Below are positions 45,445 to 55,536 of a stretch of 64,000 nucleotides of DNA, one piece after another; position 1 is the stretch's first letter; every line of letters begins with the position of its first letter. This DNA comes from Chryseobacterium sp. MA9 (GTDB lineage: Bacteria; Bacteroidota; Bacteroidia; Flavobacteriales; Weeksellaceae): assembly GCF_024399315.1 (NCBI RefSeq), contig NZ_CP075170.1:744001-808000 (forward strand), read 5' to 3'. Position numbers and translations under genes: made by a program. Under the pieces are notes generated by a model. It ran no database searches and had not been told where the DNA came from. It saw only the letters and a program-made list of their open reading frames with translations.

Positions 45445-47145
45445 ATGAAAAAATATGTTATCGGGCTGGACTATGGTACAGATTCCGTACGGGCCGTCCT
45501 TATTGATACTGAAAACGGGTCGGAAATAACTTCTTCAGTCAGTTATTACCAAAGATGGAAAGAAGGCAGATATTGCAACCCCTCAGTCAACAGTTTCAGA
45601 CAGCATCCTTCAGATCATATGGAAGGCCTGGAGAAAACCATTTCAGAAGTAGTAAGAGAAAGCGGGATACCGCCGGAGCAGATTGTCAGTATTTGTATTG
45701 ATACTACAGGCTCTTCACCGTTGCCTGTAACAAGTGATGGAGTAGCCTTAGCATTGGTTCCCGGATTTGAAGAGAATCCTAATGCTATGATGGTTTTATG
45801 GAAAGACCACACCGCTATCCGCGAAGCCGAAGAAATCAATACCCTTGCAAGAACCTGGGGTGGAGAAGATTATACAAAATATGAAGGCGGTATTTACTCT
45901 TCAGAATGGTTCTGGGCCAAAATACTACACATCAGCAGAGTGGATGCAGAAGTAAAAAATGCGGCTTATAGCTGGATGGAGCACTGTGATTATCTGACTT
46001 TCCTTTTATCAGATCATAAAGACCTGGCCACCTTCAAAAGAAGCCGTTGTGCAGCAGGTCACAAAGCCATGTGGCACGAGTCATGGGATGGTCTGCCTTC
46101 TGAAGAGTTTCTCAACAGGCTAGATCCTTCTCTGGGAGAGCTCAGAGGAAGGTTATACCGGGAAACGTATACTTCAGATGAAATAGCAGGATATCTGAAT
46201 GAAGAATGGGCCGCTAAAACGGGTCTTACAACCCAAACCATTATTACAGTAGGAACTTTTGATGCCCATTCAGGCGCAGTAGGAGCCAGGGTGGAAGAAA
46301 ATACACTGATCAGGATCATGGGAACTTCTACCTGCGATATTATGGTGGCCTCACAAGAAGCTATCGGGGATACAACAGTTAAAGGAATATGCGGACAGGT
46401 TGACGGCTCCGTAATTCCCGGACTGATAGGGCTTGAAGCAGGACAGTCCGCCTTTGGAGATGTTCTGGCATGGTATAAAGATATCCTGATGTGGCCGGTT
46501 CACCAGGTTATGATGCAATCTGAAAGTATTTCAGATGAACAGAAGACAAAGCTCTCAGATGAAATGGAGGCAGGGCTTATCAGAAAATTAACCCTTGAAG
46601 CAGAAAAAATTCCTCTTTCAGATAGTGTTCCGATTGCATTGGACTGGGTAAACGGAAGAAGAACACCGGATGCAGACCAGGAACTCAAAGCAGCGATCAG
46701 CCAGCTTTCTCTGGGAACAAAAGCTCCCCATATTTTCAAAGCTTTGGTTAATGCCATTTGTTTCGGAGCTAAAAAGATCGTTGACCGTTTTGAAGAGGAA
46801 GGGGTGAAAATCAATAAAGTGATCGGAATCGGAGGAGTAGCAAGGAAATCGCCGTTTATCATGCAGACGCTGGCTAATGTTCTGGATATGCCAATTGCGG
46901 TAGCTGCTTCAGATCAGACTCCCGCATTGGGTGCTGCTGTTTATGCTGCTGTATCAGCAGGGATTTATCCTACCGTTCAGGAAGCGAGTATGAAAATGGG
47001 TTCCGGATTTGAAGCGGAATACCAGCCGAAAGCGGAAGAAGTACAGCACTACAGAGAATTAATGCAGCAATACCAGAAGCTCGCTGATTTTGTAGAATAC
47101 AATACCAAACTGAAAAACAACAGGAAAGAACTTCAGAATTTCTGA
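45445..47145 (+). CDS. araB: L-ribulokinase
   Basis: A 566-residue FGGY kinase, the longer size typical of ribulokinases. It starts KKYVIGLDYGTDSVRAVLIDT, with SIDTTGSSP-type and KDHTA residues typical of AraB near residues 95-125 and VGTFDAHSGAVGARVEENTL in the middle. The ATP-binding end is VIGIGGVARKSPFIMQTLA. It phosphorylates L-ribulose to L-ribulose 5-phosphate. First gene of an araB-araD-araA operon with its own promoter and operator candidate. Confidence 0.96.
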   Translation: MKKYVIGLDYGTDSVRAVLIDTENGSEITSSVSYYQRWKEGRYCNPSVNSFRQHPSDHMEGLEKTISEVVRESGIPPEQIVSICIDTTGSSPLPVTSDGVALALVPGFEENPNAMMVLWKDHTAIREAEEINTLARTWGGEDYTKYEGGIYSSEWFWAKILHISRVDAEVKNAAYSWMEHCDYLTFLLSDHKDLATFKRSRCAAGHKAMWHESWDGLPSEEFLNRLDPSLGELRGRLYRETYTSDEIAGYLNEEWAAKTGLTTQTIITVGTFDAHSGAVGARVEENTLIRIMGTSTCDIMVASQEAIGDTTVKGICGQVDGSVIPGLIGLEAGQSAFGDVLAWYKDILMWPVHQVMMQSESISDEQKTKLSDEMEAGLIRKLTLEAEKIPLSDSVPIALDWVNGRRTPDADQELKAAISQLSLGTKAPHIFKALVNAICFGAKKIVDRFEEEGVKINKVIGIGGVARKSPFIMQTLANVLDMPIAVAASDQTPALGAAVYAAVSAGIYPTVQEASMKMGSGFEAEYQPKAEEVQHYRELMQQYQKLADFVEYNTKLKNNRKELQNF

Positions 47146-47179
47146 TTCATCAATTTTAACTTTTTGAATGACACTTAAA

Positions 47180-47890
47180 ATGAATACCTATAAAGAACTC
47201 CAAAGAGAATGTTATGAAGCGAATATGCAGCTGGATGCCCTGAAGCTGGTGGTCTATACTTTCGGAAATGTAAGTGCTGTAGACCGTGATAAAGGCATTT
47301 TTGCCATTAAACCAAGCGGTGTCCCTTATGACATTTTAAAGCCGGAAGATATGGTGATTTTAGACTTTGACGCCAATGTCATTGAAGGCAGGTTCAGACC
47401 CTCTTCCGATACGAAAACACATGCTTACCTGTATAAAAACTGGGAAAATATCGGTGGGATTTCGCATACTCATGCCATCTATTCCGTAGCGTGGGCACAG
47501 GCACAAATGGATATTCCTGTTTTCGGGACCACCCATGCAGACCATTTAACAACAGATATTCCCTGCGCTCCACCTATGCGGGATGAGCTGATTGAAGGAA
47601 ACTACGAATACAATACAGGAATCCAGATTCTGGAATGCTTTAAAGAAAAACAGCTCTCTCCGGAAGAAGTAGAAATGGTTCTTATTGGCAATCACGGTCC
47701 GTTTACCTGGGGTAAAAATGCAGAGAAAGCAGTCTACAACAGCAAAGTGCTGGAGACCATTGCCGAAATGGCTTATCTCACCAGGCAGATAAACCCTGAT
47801 GCGGAACGACTGAAAGACTCACTCATCAAAAAACATTATGAACGTAAGCACGGCAAGAATGCTTATTACGGACAGGAATTTAAACACTAA
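47180..47890 (+). CDS. araD: L-ribulose-5-phosphate 4-epimerase
   Basis: About 236 residues of the class II aldolase/adducin fold, starting MNTYKELQRECYEANMQ; an ATG 12 bp upstream (47168) is an equally possible start. The phosphate-binding GNVSAVDRDKG and PSGVPYD loops are followed by the zinc motif SHTHAIYSVAWAQ and by PVFGTTHADH, then NHGPFTWG. It converts L-ribulose 5-phosphate to D-xylulose 5-phosphate, joining the arabinose and xylose routes. Confidence 0.95.
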   Translation: MNTYKELQRECYEANMQLDALKLVVYTFGNVSAVDRDKGIFAIKPSGVPYDILKPEDMVILDFDANVIEGRFRPSSDTKTHAYLYKNWENIGGISHTHAIYSVAWAQAQMDIPVFGTTHADHLTTDIPCAPPMRDELIEGNYEYNTGIQILECFKEKQLSPEEVEMVLIGNHGPFTWGKNAEKAVYNSKVLETIAEMAYLTRQINPDAERLKDSLIKKHYERKHGKNAYYGQEFKH

Positions 47891-47929
47891 ACACTTCAAC
47901 ATAAACAACTATTAACGATCAACAAAATT

Positions 47930-49426
47930 ATGTTAACACCTCTCAATACCAAAGAAGTCTGGTTCATCACAGGAAGTCAGCATTTATACGGACCAGAAAC
48001 ACTGGCGCAGGTAGCAGACCACTCACAGAAAATTGTGGCAGAACTTGAAAAATCTTCTTTCATCCCGGTAAAAATCATTGTAAAGCCAACGGTAAAAACC
48101 ACCGAAGAGATATTTGAAACCATTGCAGCGGCTAACCATGCAGAAAACTGCATAGGAGTAATTACGTGGATGCATACCTTTTCACCCGCTAAAATGTGGA
48201 TCAGGGGATTAAAAATTTTACAGAAACCTCTTCTGCATCTGCATACCCAATTCAACAGAGATATTCCATGGTCTACGATGGATATGGATTTTATGAATCT
48301 CAACCAGGCGGCTCATGGGGATCGTGAATTTGGTTTTATGGTAAGCAGGCTCCGAAAGAACAGAAAAGTAGTGGTAGGGCACTGGTCAGAAGAAAGAGTT
48401 CAGAAGCAGATCGGTGACTGGAGTCGTGTTGCTGCAGGCTGGGACGACTGGCAGGGAACTAAATTTGCACGCTTCGGGGATAATATGAGATTTGTAGCCG
48501 TAACAGATGGAGATAAAGTGGAAGCTGAAACCCAATTCGGCTTTTCAGTCAATACCTGGGGAATCGGTGACCTTGTCGGAGTTATCAATTCAATAGGGGA
48601 AGGGGAAATAAATAGTCTGATGGAAGAATATGAATCTTCTTATCACATGGCTGCATCTCTTTTGGCAGGAGGAGCCAACAGAAATTCACTGCACACCGCC
48701 GCAAAAATTGAATTAGGACTTGAAAAATTTTTAAAAGACGGAGGATTTAAAGGATTTTCAGATACCTTTGAAGACCTTCACGGGCTGGAGCAGCTGCCAG
48801 GAATTGCCGTGCAGCGCCTGATGCAGAAAGGATACGGATTTGCAGGAGAAGGAGACTGGAAAACAGCAGCACTCGTACGTGCCATGAAAACAATGGGGCA
48901 GGGCCTTGAAGGTGGAAACGCCTTTATGGAAGATTATACCTATCATTTAGACCCTTCCAATCCTTCTATTTTAGGCTCCCATATGTTGGAAGTAGATCCT
49001 GTGCTGGCCGCCGGAAAACCTTCATGTGAGATCCATCCGCTGGGAATCGGGGGAAAAGCAGATCCGGTTCGTCTTGTTTTTAATTCCAGAGGAAATATTG
49101 ATTCTCTGAACGCTGCCCTGATGGACTTTGGAAACCATTTCAGACTGCTGATCAACAAAACAAAAGCATTGGAAATTACAGAAGAGCTGCCAAAACTTCC
49201 GGTAGCAAGAGTTTTATGGAAACCTCTTCCTGATTTATATACGGCCGCAGAAGCCTGGATACTTGCAGGAGGGGCACACCATACATGTTACAGTGAAAAT
49301 ATTTCAGCAGAGCAACTGGAAGATTTTGCTGAGATAGCAGGAATTGAATCATTAGTAATTGATGAAGATACCAAAATACGTGATTTTAAAAATACACTTC
49401 GTTGGAATGAAATGTATTATCGTTAA
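47930..49426 (+). CDS. araA: L-arabinose isomerase
   Basis: A 498-residue protein of family-typical length, starting [19 protein letters not shown]. Conserved blocks: [58 protein letters not shown], the acidic [11 protein letters not shown], and GGAHHTCYS near the C-terminus. It interconverts L-arabinose and L-ribulose in the cytoplasm. Third gene of the ara operon. Confidence 0.97.
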   Translation: MLTPLNTKEVWFITGSQHLYGPETLAQVADHSQKIVAELEKSSFIPVKIIVKPTVKTTEEIFETIAAANHAENCIGVITWMHTFSPAKMWIRGLKILQKPLLHLHTQFNRDIPWSTMDMDFMNLNQAAHGDREFGFMVSRLRKNRKVVVGHWSEERVQKQIGDWSRVAAGWDDWQGTKFARFGDNMRFVAVTDGDKVEAETQFGFSVNTWGIGDLVGVINSIGEGEINSLMEEYESSYHMAASLLAGGANRNSLHTAAKIELGLEKFLKDGGFKGFSDTFEDLHGLEQLPGIAVQRLMQKGYGFAGEGDWKTAALVRAMKTMGQGLEGGNAFMEDYTYHLDPSNPSILGSHMLEVDPVLAAGKPSCEIHPLGIGGKADPVRLVFNSRGNIDSLNAALMDFGNHFRLLINKTKALEITEELPKLPVARVLWKPLPDLYTAAEAWILAGGAHHTCYSENISAEQLEDFAEIAGIESLVIDEDTKIRDFKNTLRWNEMYYR

Positions 49427-49453
49427 TTAATTGTAAAAAATATGTAAATAATT

Positions 49454-50611
49454 ATGAAAAAAACAACATATAACGGCATTTTTATTTTATTATTTTTAAT
49501 TATTTTCGGTTGTAAAAAAGAAAATAATAAACAGGATATTTCAGGAAAAATGGAGAACATTTCTACTTCAGACTATGGAGTTACGTCAAAAGGCGATTCT
49601 ATTAAAAAATACACGCTGACCAATAAAAACGGGATGAAAGTTGAGGTCATCAACTTCGGTGGAATTATCACTTCTTTAACCGCTCCGGACAGAAACGGGA
49701 AATATGAAGATGTGGTACTCGGCTTTACAAAACCCGAAGGATATTTTGATGGCAACCCTTATTATTTCGGTGCTTTGATCGGAAGATACGGCAATAGGAT
49801 TGCTAATGCAAAATTCTCACTGGAGGGTAAAGCATACGAAATTGATAAAAATGATGGACCCAACAGCCTTCACGGAGGAAAAGAAGGATTTCATACCAGA
49901 TTCTGGAATATTGAAGTTGTAAAGGATGTAAAATTTCCGACATTGAAATTATCTTACACCAGTGCAGACGGTGAAGAAGGTTATCCGGGAAAACTGACCA
50001 CAACCGTTTTTTACACGCTTACAGACGATAATGCCTTGGAAATTTCTTACGAGGCTGAGACGGATAAGCCTACAGTAGTAAATCTTACCCAACATTCTTA
50101 TTTTAACCTGTCCGGAAATTTTACAAAAACGATTACCGATCATGAAATGCAGATTAATGCAGATAAGTTTTTACCTGTGAATGAAACTCTGATTCCTACC
50201 GGCGAACAGAAAGCAGTAAAAGATACTCCCTTTGATTTCACTGTTTCAAAACCCATCGGAAAAGAAATCAATGCAGACGATGATCAGCTGAAAAAAGGAA
50301 AAGGATATGACCACAACTGGATTCTGAATGGAAAAGGACTCAGAAGCATCGCCAAAGTATATCACCAGGGTACAGGAAGACTGATGGAAGTTTTCACCGA
50401 TGAGCCTGGTGTACAGTTTTATTCCGGGAATTTTCTTGATGGAAAGTTTGATACCAAAACCGGTGGCAAAAATGAATTCAGAACAGGATTCTGCTTAGAG
50501 ACACAGCATTTCCCGGATTCGCCAAATCAGCCTTCTTTCCCTTCTACAGAATTGAAGCCCGGACAGAAGTACCAGTCTAAAACCATCTATAAATTCTCCG
50601 TTAAAAAATAA
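49454..50611 (+). CDS. Aldose 1-epimerase (mutarotase) lipoprotein
   Basis: A 385-residue protein with lipobox IIFGC (Cys 20), so anchored in the periplasm or outer membrane. The galactose-mutarotase fold shows GGIITSLTAPDRNGKYEDVVLG, GRYGNRIANAKF, NSLHGGKEGFH, VVNLTQHSYFNLSG (catalytic His region) and GKGYDHNWIL, with the base Glu region near FCLETQHFPDSPNQP. It equilibrates anomers of sugars freed by the glycosidases. It lies between araA and the symporter, so it probably serves arabinose or xylose uptake. Confidence 0.93.
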   Translation: MKKTTYNGIFILLFLIIFGCKKENNKQDISGKMENISTSDYGVTSKGDSIKKYTLTNKNGMKVEVINFGGIITSLTAPDRNGKYEDVVLGFTKPEGYFDGNPYYFGALIGRYGNRIANAKFSLEGKAYEIDKNDGPNSLHGGKEGFHTRFWNIEVVKDVKFPTLKLSYTSADGEEGYPGKLTTTVFYTLTDDNALEISYEAETDKPTVVNLTQHSYFNLSGNFTKTITDHEMQINADKFLPVNETLIPTGEQKAVKDTPFDFTVSKPIGKEINADDDQLKKGKGYDHNWILNGKGLRSIAKVYHQGTGRLMEVFTDEPGVQFYSGNFLDGKFDTKTGGKNEFRTGFCLETQHFPDSPNQPSFPSTELKPGQKYQSKTIYKFSVKK

Positions 50612-50614
50612 ACT

Positions 50615-52342
50615 ATGGGAAAATTAGCAACTATTGATATCATCATATTCCTGATCTATTTCGTAGTGGTAGCTTCCTACGGATTATGGATTTATAAAAA
50701 GAAAAAGTCTGAATCTACAGGAAGTAAAGATTATTTCCTTGCCGAAGGGTCATTGACCTGGTGGGCTATCGGAGCCAGCTTAATTGCTTCTAATATTTCT
50801 GCTGAACAGTTTATCGGAATGAGCGGTGAAGGTTTCTTTGTCGGAATTGCCGTTGCCGCCTATGAATGGATTGCTGCCCTTGCGCTGATCATTATTGCGG
50901 TCTGGTTTATTCCGATCTATCTTAAGAATAAGATCTATACTATGCCTCAGTTTCTGGAGAGAAGGTATAACAAATCTGTTTCATTGATCATGGCAGTGTT
51001 CTGGCTGTTTCTGTATGTTATCGTGAATCTTACTTCCATTCTTTATCTTGGAGCTCTTGCTATTGATACTTTGTTGGGAGGAGAACACCTTCACGGTATT
51101 ATGATCGCCCTTTTGCTTATGGCTCTTCTGATCGGTCTTGGAGGGATGAAAGTGATAGGATATACAGACGTTATCCAGGTAGCAGTGCTTATTATCGGAG
51201 GCTTTGCAACGGTTTATATGGCTTTACAGATTGTGGACCAGAGAATCAACGGAGCTGCAGTAGGTAATGCTCTGGCTGGTTTCAATACCCTGATCAATGA
51301 GGCTCCGCAGCACTTTAAGCTGATTCTTCAAAAACCAACAACTACGACCACTACTTTGGCAATGCCTCAAAACCTTGATGTACAGAAGTATGTCGTGTTA
51401 CCAGGTCTGGCCATGTATTTTGCAGGTCAGTGGATTGTTAACCTGAACTATTGGGGCTGTAATCAGTACATCACCCAAAGAGCTTTGGGGGCAGATCTGA
51501 AAACAGCAAGAACGGGAATTTTATTTGCCGGTTTTCTGAAGCTATTCATGCCTGTGATTGTTATGCTTCCGGGAATTGCAGCGTATGTATTATATTCCAA
51601 AGGACACCTTCCGGGATTCAACGGAGTGAAAGACGGAGCCTACTCTGCAATATTAGGATTCTTACCAGTAGGATTGAAAGGATTGGCCATTGCAGCGTTG
51701 ACAGCAGCGATTGTGGCTTCACTGGCTGGAAAAGTAAACAGTATTTCAACCATTTTTACGCTGGATATCTATAAAAAATACCTTAAAACAGACGCCACCG
51801 AAATTCAGATGGTGAGAACAGGCCGCTGGGTTATTATTATTGCGATGATGGTAGCATTAGCCTTTACCTGGACAGACGTTTTGGGGATTGGTGGAGAAGG
51901 AGGCTTTACATTTATCCAGAAATACACAGGTTTTATCAGTCCCGGAGTGTTTGCCATGTTCCTTCTGGGAATGTTCTGGAAAAGAACAACAGGTACTGCT
52001 GCTTTGGTAGGAGTGATTTTAGGTTTCGTCCTGGCCATTTTCTTCAACAGTTTTGCTGTGGGTATTTTCGGAAAAGAAACCTGGATGTATACGGCATTCA
52101 CTTATGAAAAGCTGGAGAATGGAGTGGTTCATACCATTACAGAGATTCCTTTCCTGATCAATATGGGATGGTCCTTTTTTATCACAATAATTGCCATGAT
52201 ACTCATCAGTCTTGCGGGTCCTAAAGTAAATCCTAAAGCCTTTGCCATTGATGCAACGATGTTTAAAGTGGACAACAGAACTTTAGTTTTGATCGTGATG
52301 ACACTGCTTTTACTGACTGCCTTATATGTAAGGTTTTGGTAG
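50615..52342 (+). CDS. Sodium/sugar symporter (SSS family)
   Basis: A 575-residue membrane protein with about 14 segments. SSS-family blocks: FLAEGSLTWWAIGASLIASNISAEQFIGMSG split here as LTWWAIGASLIASNISAEQF, IYTMPQFLERRYNKSVS, and the LAALTAAIVASLAGKVNS-type segment in the middle (LAIAALTAAIVASLAGKVNS). It resembles SGLT-type carriers and would bring arabinose, or another monosaccharide of the locus, in with sodium. It ends the ara cluster 3 bp after the mutarotase gene, followed by a strong terminator. Confidence 0.92.
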   Translation: MGKLATIDIIIFLIYFVVVASYGLWIYKKKKSESTGSKDYFLAEGSLTWWAIGASLIASNISAEQFIGMSGEGFFVGIAVAAYEWIAALALIIIAVWFIPIYLKNKIYTMPQFLERRYNKSVSLIMAVFWLFLYVIVNLTSILYLGALAIDTLLGGEHLHGIMIALLLMALLIGLGGMKVIGYTDVIQVAVLIIGGFATVYMALQIVDQRINGAAVGNALAGFNTLINEAPQHFKLILQKPTTTTTTLAMPQNLDVQKYVVLPGLAMYFAGQWIVNLNYWGCNQYITQRALGADLKTARTGILFAGFLKLFMPVIVMLPGIAAYVLYSKGHLPGFNGVKDGAYSAILGFLPVGLKGLAIAALTAAIVASLAGKVNSISTIFTLDIYKKYLKTDATEIQMVRTGRWVIIIAMMVALAFTWTDVLGIGGEGGFTFIQKYTGFISPGVFAMFLLGMFWKRTTGTAALVGVILGFVLAIFFNSFAVGIFGKETWMYTAFTYEKLENGVVHTITEIPFLINMGWSFFITIIAMILISLAGPKVNPKAFAIDATMFKVDNRTLVLIVMTLLLLTALYVRFW

Positions 52343-52372
52343 ATTGAACCGTGTACTGAAACATGAAATAAT

Positions 52373-52408
52373 AAAAAATAGGATGCTGAAAAGCATCCTA
52401 TTTTTTTT
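52373..52408. terminator. Strong intrinsic terminator after the ara cluster
   Basis: AAAAAATAGGATGCT pairs with AGCATCCTATTTTTT around a GAAA tetraloop, with a T-run on either strand, so it can stop both the symporter transcript and the convergent GH5 transcript. Confidence 0.9.
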
Positions 52409-52431
52409 GGGTCTTAGATGTTTCTAACGCA

Positions 52432-54150
52432 CTAGTTCATCCCAATATATTTGAACTTGAACAACTGACAGGATGTACCGTAATAATCCCAAAGGTGCAA
52501 GTTTGAATTGCCATCCATGGTGCAGTTGGGAATATCCCAGCCACGTGTAGGATCCACCTTGGATAGGATTTTGTAATAACCATTGGAGACAGCGACAACC
52601 TGCCATGCCTGTGCATCATTATTATAATTCTGCCAAAGACGGATTGAAGTTCCCAGTGTATTGCTGTTACTTGCCAGGTCAATGCAGCGATTTGTTGCGC
52701 TGGCTTTAGATACAAAACGCCAGTATCCATTACCTGCGTCAATGGCAACCCATCGCTGTGCAGAAGCACCATTTCTTGCCCATGGTCTTAACACTGCGCC
52801 GTTGGTATCCTCTCCGGATTTCAGATCAAGTACTTTGTTAGCATCAGTCTGAAACTCGATCTCGTAAATACCATTGTTGACCAGGCTATTGTTTGTATTA
52901 CAGTTTCCAACTGGATAGTTGGAGGATGCATATTGCTGGAACCACTGTTTAACTGGTGCGGCGCAGGCTTCCCAATCGTTGTTGTAGGCCGTTCCTGCAT
53001 TAGGATCGCCTTTGTGGAGGAGATTATCCGGGGCAAGAACATTCCAGCTTACATTGCCCGACTGATCCACGATATATTTTAAATTGGCACCAAATCCGCT
53101 TCCACCTGCCGTACCAGTGTTACCAATGCCGAAGGTACCATATCCTTGTGGTGCCCAGTCTGTCTCGGTAATGGCGATCGGTGCAATGTCTGCAATCGGT
53201 TTAACGTTGACATTCCATGCGTTCTGAAAGGATAGATAGTTGTTGAGACCACCCCAGTAACCCGGATAGATATGAACAGCATAACCAATATTACCACCGG
53301 TGATCTGATTATTGACATAACCTTGATAATGCGATTGCCAGCCTGTACCTGGTATCCAGCAAACATTATTGGCTCCATTGTTGCGAATGATGTTAACCAA
53401 TGGCTGAAAGAAATTTTTGAGTGCTGCAAAGTGCTCGTTTCCTGTCGATCCCCATGTGCCGTTTGTTCCCAGAATCTCAACCGGTTCGTTGGCTAATTCA
53501 AACATCACATTGTCAGCATTCTTTAGGCCCGGATGTTGCGACAAAAAGGTCCATACGGTTTTAAGATAGCTATGATAGGCATCGTTCACAGCAATACGAT
53601 TTGGACATACGCCTGGTGGACGCAGGATGACATACATTCCTAGACTTCGGGCATGGTTGATCAATGGGATGATCACCTGATCAGTATAAGTAACCAGGCG
53701 GTTATAATTGAATCTTGAGATATCGTTCTCAGGGATAGCCGGTCCGGGATCATTGGTCCAATACGGATCAATGTGAAGGCGGATGTAATTGAGATACCAG
53801 CCATCACCAGCGCTGCTGAGTTTATTCATGACAGCCTTATTATAGTTCAGAGCACCCTGCACATTGTAATTATCCCAGGTACAGTAGCCGGAATTAGCAC
53901 CATACTGACAGCCATTGAACCAGGGGCTGGGAGTTATGGCAACACCATGTAAGACAACATTATTGTCGCAGGGATCTTTAAGGTATCTGCCTCCAACATG
54001 CAGCATTGGTGTTGCTGCCAATGCTCTTGCGCTAGCACTTAGGTTTTGATCAGATTCTTCTTGTAAAAATTTTTCTTCCATCCGGGAGCAGCTTGAAAGG
54101 ATGATTAACAGAAGAGAGGCTAGAAGTAGCCACATTTTGTTTGTTCTCAT
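52432..54150 (-). CDS. GH5 glycosidase with C-terminal ricin-type (CBM13) domain, lipoprotein
   Basis: A 572-residue protein with lipobox LSSC (Cys 21). The GH5 barrel spans about 45-390, with acid/base Glu in MFELANEPVEI (about 220) and nucleophile Glu in IAITETDWAPQG (about 330). The last 145 residues are a ricin-B-like beta-trefoil whose Q-x-W-type repeats read AQRWV, AQAWQV and CQLFKF. Activity could be on beta-glucan, mannan or xylan; the subfamily is not certain. It is the only convergent gene in the locus, and two 60-bp stretches sampled have 55% and 45% GC against about 35% in GH127/146, suggesting acquisition from another lineage. Confidence 0.9.
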   Translation of the reverse strand: MRTNKMWLLLASLLLIILSSCSRMEEKFLQEESDQNLSASARALAATPMLHVGGRYLKDPCDNNVVLHGVAITPSPWFNGCQYGANSGYCTWDNYNVQGALNYNKAVMNKLSSAGDGWYLNYIRLHIDPYWTNDPGPAIPENDISRFNYNRLVTYTDQVIIPLINHARSLGMYVILRPPGVCPNRIAVNDAYHSYLKTVWTFLSQHPGLKNADNVMFELANEPVEILGTNGTWGSTGNEHFAALKNFFQPLVNIIRNNGANNVCWIPGTGWQSHYQGYVNNQITGGNIGYAVHIYPGYWGGLNNYLSFQNAWNVNVKPIADIAPIAITETDWAPQGYGTFGIGNTGTAGGSGFGANLKYIVDQSGNVSWNVLAPDNLLHKGDPNAGTAYNNDWEACAAPVKQWFQQYASSNYPVGNCNTNNSLVNNGIYEIEFQTDANKVLDLKSGEDTNGAVLRPWARNGASAQRWVAIDAGNGYWRFVSKASATNRCIDLASNSNTLGTSIRLWQNYNNDAQAWQVVAVSNGYYKILSKVDPTRGWDIPNCTMDGNSNLHLWDYYGTSCQLFKFKYIGMN

Positions 54151-54693
54151 AATTTATATATTTAAAGATTGGGTATTTTTTAGCCATCAATATCTCGATT
54201 CCCTAACCCTGCACAGGAGTTTTGGGCAGATAAGTAAAACTTCTTAATTTATTGACGCTGGGTATGAATAAGAATTGCTGTTATATTCTATTAAACCGAC
54301 TAACGGCTTGTCTCCCGGCTTTCTTTATCTAATTCTTCAACACTGGTCTCGGTAGAACAATGGAACCATTTCTATTCAGTTTCCGAGTTGAAAATCTTTT
54401 TCTTCTCTTTTTCTGGGTTCCTACGTATGTAAGCGTGGAGGTTATTAAAATTTAAGTTATAGTTAAATATGGTTATTAGTTTTATATAAAAATACGTATA
54501 ATGTTAAATATAAACCAATAATTTATTAAAAATTAACAAAAAATTACATATCATAAATAGAATTATAAAATATATAATCATAATGTATTTTGTGGTAGGG
54601 AAAAAGAAAAAACCTTATCATAAATTTTTATTATGATAATTCTAAAAAAAGACAAAATAACTTTTTGCCCTGCTTGAAATTTCTCACAAGAGC
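54151..54693. other. Upstream region of the GH5 gene
   Basis: The first 300 bp are richer in GC than the AT-rich rest and contain AATGG-AA-CCATT (54359-54370) and CTCGG/CCGAG pairings, but no clear -7 element on the minus strand. Short minus-strand frames here (for example SVEELDKESRETSR near 54300) look weakly protein-like but are not a recognisable gene. The remainder is AT-rich with the TTATCATAA inverted repeat. Confidence 0.35.
54615..54639. promoter_or_regulatory. TTATCATAA-N7-TTATGATAA inverted repeat
   Basis: A perfect 9-bp inverted repeat with a 7-bp spacer. The left arm sits in CCTTATCATAA, the same 11-mer as in the palindrome upstream of xylR and, inverted, at 55841-55851. It lies between the araR-like gene's terminator and the GH5 gene. 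Confidence 0.45.
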
Positions 54694-54723
54694 ATAAAAA
54701 AAATCTCACTTATGTGAGATTTT
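54694..54723 (-). terminator. Terminator of the araR-like gene
   Basis: On the minus strand AAAATCTCAC and GTGAGATTTT form a 10-bp stem with a 4-nt loop followed by a T-run, 58 bp past the araR-like stop. Confidence 0.85.
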
Positions 54724-54780
54724 AATAAAGGTATGCGGAATTTTTTACAACTCTAAATTGTTAATTTTCTGAAACAGGTT

Positions 54781-55467
54781 TTAAATTTTAAACATAAACC
54801 CCTGTGAGATCTTTTTATTATATTTTTTTTCGTCAAAGCGGTAAAGAAAAGAGCCTTTTCGGGATGAGGTCATATCCTTTTTATTGGTGTTGACAAGGAT
54901 ATCCATACTGTTGATCTTGCTGGTAAAATTCCGCTTATCAAATTTTTCATCAAAAATGGCTTCATAGAGATTCTGAAGATCCTTCATCGTGAATTTTTCA
55001 GGTAGAAGCTCAAACCCTATAGGTCCTGTGGAAGCCCTTCTTCTCAGTCTGGCCACAGCATCCTTTACCATGTCATTGTGATCGAAAATAAGGTCAGGTG
55101 CTTTCTGAAGCTCAACCCATTTTGCACTGTACTGCTCATTGATCTGAATATCTTTTTCAATATTGATCAGTGCATAATAGGAAATAGACATGATTCTGGC
55201 TGTCGGCTCACGTTTAATTTCCGTATAACATTTCAGTTGTTCAAGATAAATATTTTCAAGACCGGTCAGCGTATAAAGAACCCTATTGGCCGCCTCATCA
55301 GAAGTCTCGTCACTGCCAATGAAACCACCCATCAGTGACCATTCGCCCATCTGTGGTTCAAAATTTCTTTTTACTAAAAGGATTTTAAGATTTTCACCGT
55401 CAAAACCGAAAATAATACAGTCAACAGCGACAAGGTGTTTGGGATATTGTGAGTAATCCTCAGTCAT
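54781..55467 (-). CDS. araR: Nudix-like (NrtR-family) transcriptional regulator, AraR-type
   Basis: A 228-residue paralogue of the XylR-type regulator. It has an N-terminal Nudix fold (LVAVDCIIFGFDGENLKILLVKR) with a decayed Nudix box (MGGFIGSDETSDEAANRVL then YTLTGL), so ligand sensing rather than catalysis. The C-terminal winged helix is FELLPEKFTMKDLQNLYEAI, ending FLYRFDEKKYNKK. In Bacteroides, AraR of this architecture represses arabinose genes and is released by arabinose. Here it is beside araBDA and divergent from a beta-L-arabinofuranosidase gene, with candidate operators before all three. The symbol is by homology and context. Confidence 0.86.
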   Translation of the reverse strand: MTEDYSQYPKHLVAVDCIIFGFDGENLKILLVKRNFEPQMGEWSLMGGFIGSDETSDEAANRVLYTLTGLENIYLEQLKCYTEIKREPTARIMSISYYALINIEKDIQINEQYSAKWVELQKAPDLIFDHNDMVKDAVARLRRRASTGPIGFELLPEKFTMKDLQNLYEAIFDEKFDKRNFTSKINSMDILVNTNKKDMTSSRKGSFLYRFDEKKYNKKISQGFMFKI

Positions 55468-55483
55468 CTTCTATATTTTATGA

Positions 55484-55491
55484 CAAAGGTA
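55484..55491 (-). promoter_or_regulatory. Promoter -7 element of araR
   Basis: The minus strand reads TACCTTTG, matching TAnnTTTG, 17 bp before the araR ATG. A TTG lies 15 bp further upstream (55507-55509), slightly closer than usual for a -33 element. Confidence 0.55.
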
Positions 55492-55517
55492 AAGCTTTTA
55501 TAGATACAATTTTATAT

Positions 55518-55536
55518 AAATGTGATTCATACACTT
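55518..55536. promoter_or_regulatory. AAATGT-N7-ACACTT dyad, site 3 (araR upstream)
   Basis: AAATGT GATTCAT ACACTT is the AAGTGT-N7-ACATTT dyad read from the other strand. It sits just upstream of the araR -33 region, where it could give autoregulation. Confidence 0.6.

Noticed and set aside
54151-54445. Insertion-sequence or group II intron remnant upstream of GH5
   Set aside because: Short minus-strand frames and GC-richer sequence raised the idea, but there are no terminal repeats, no domain V-like structure and no transposase motif.
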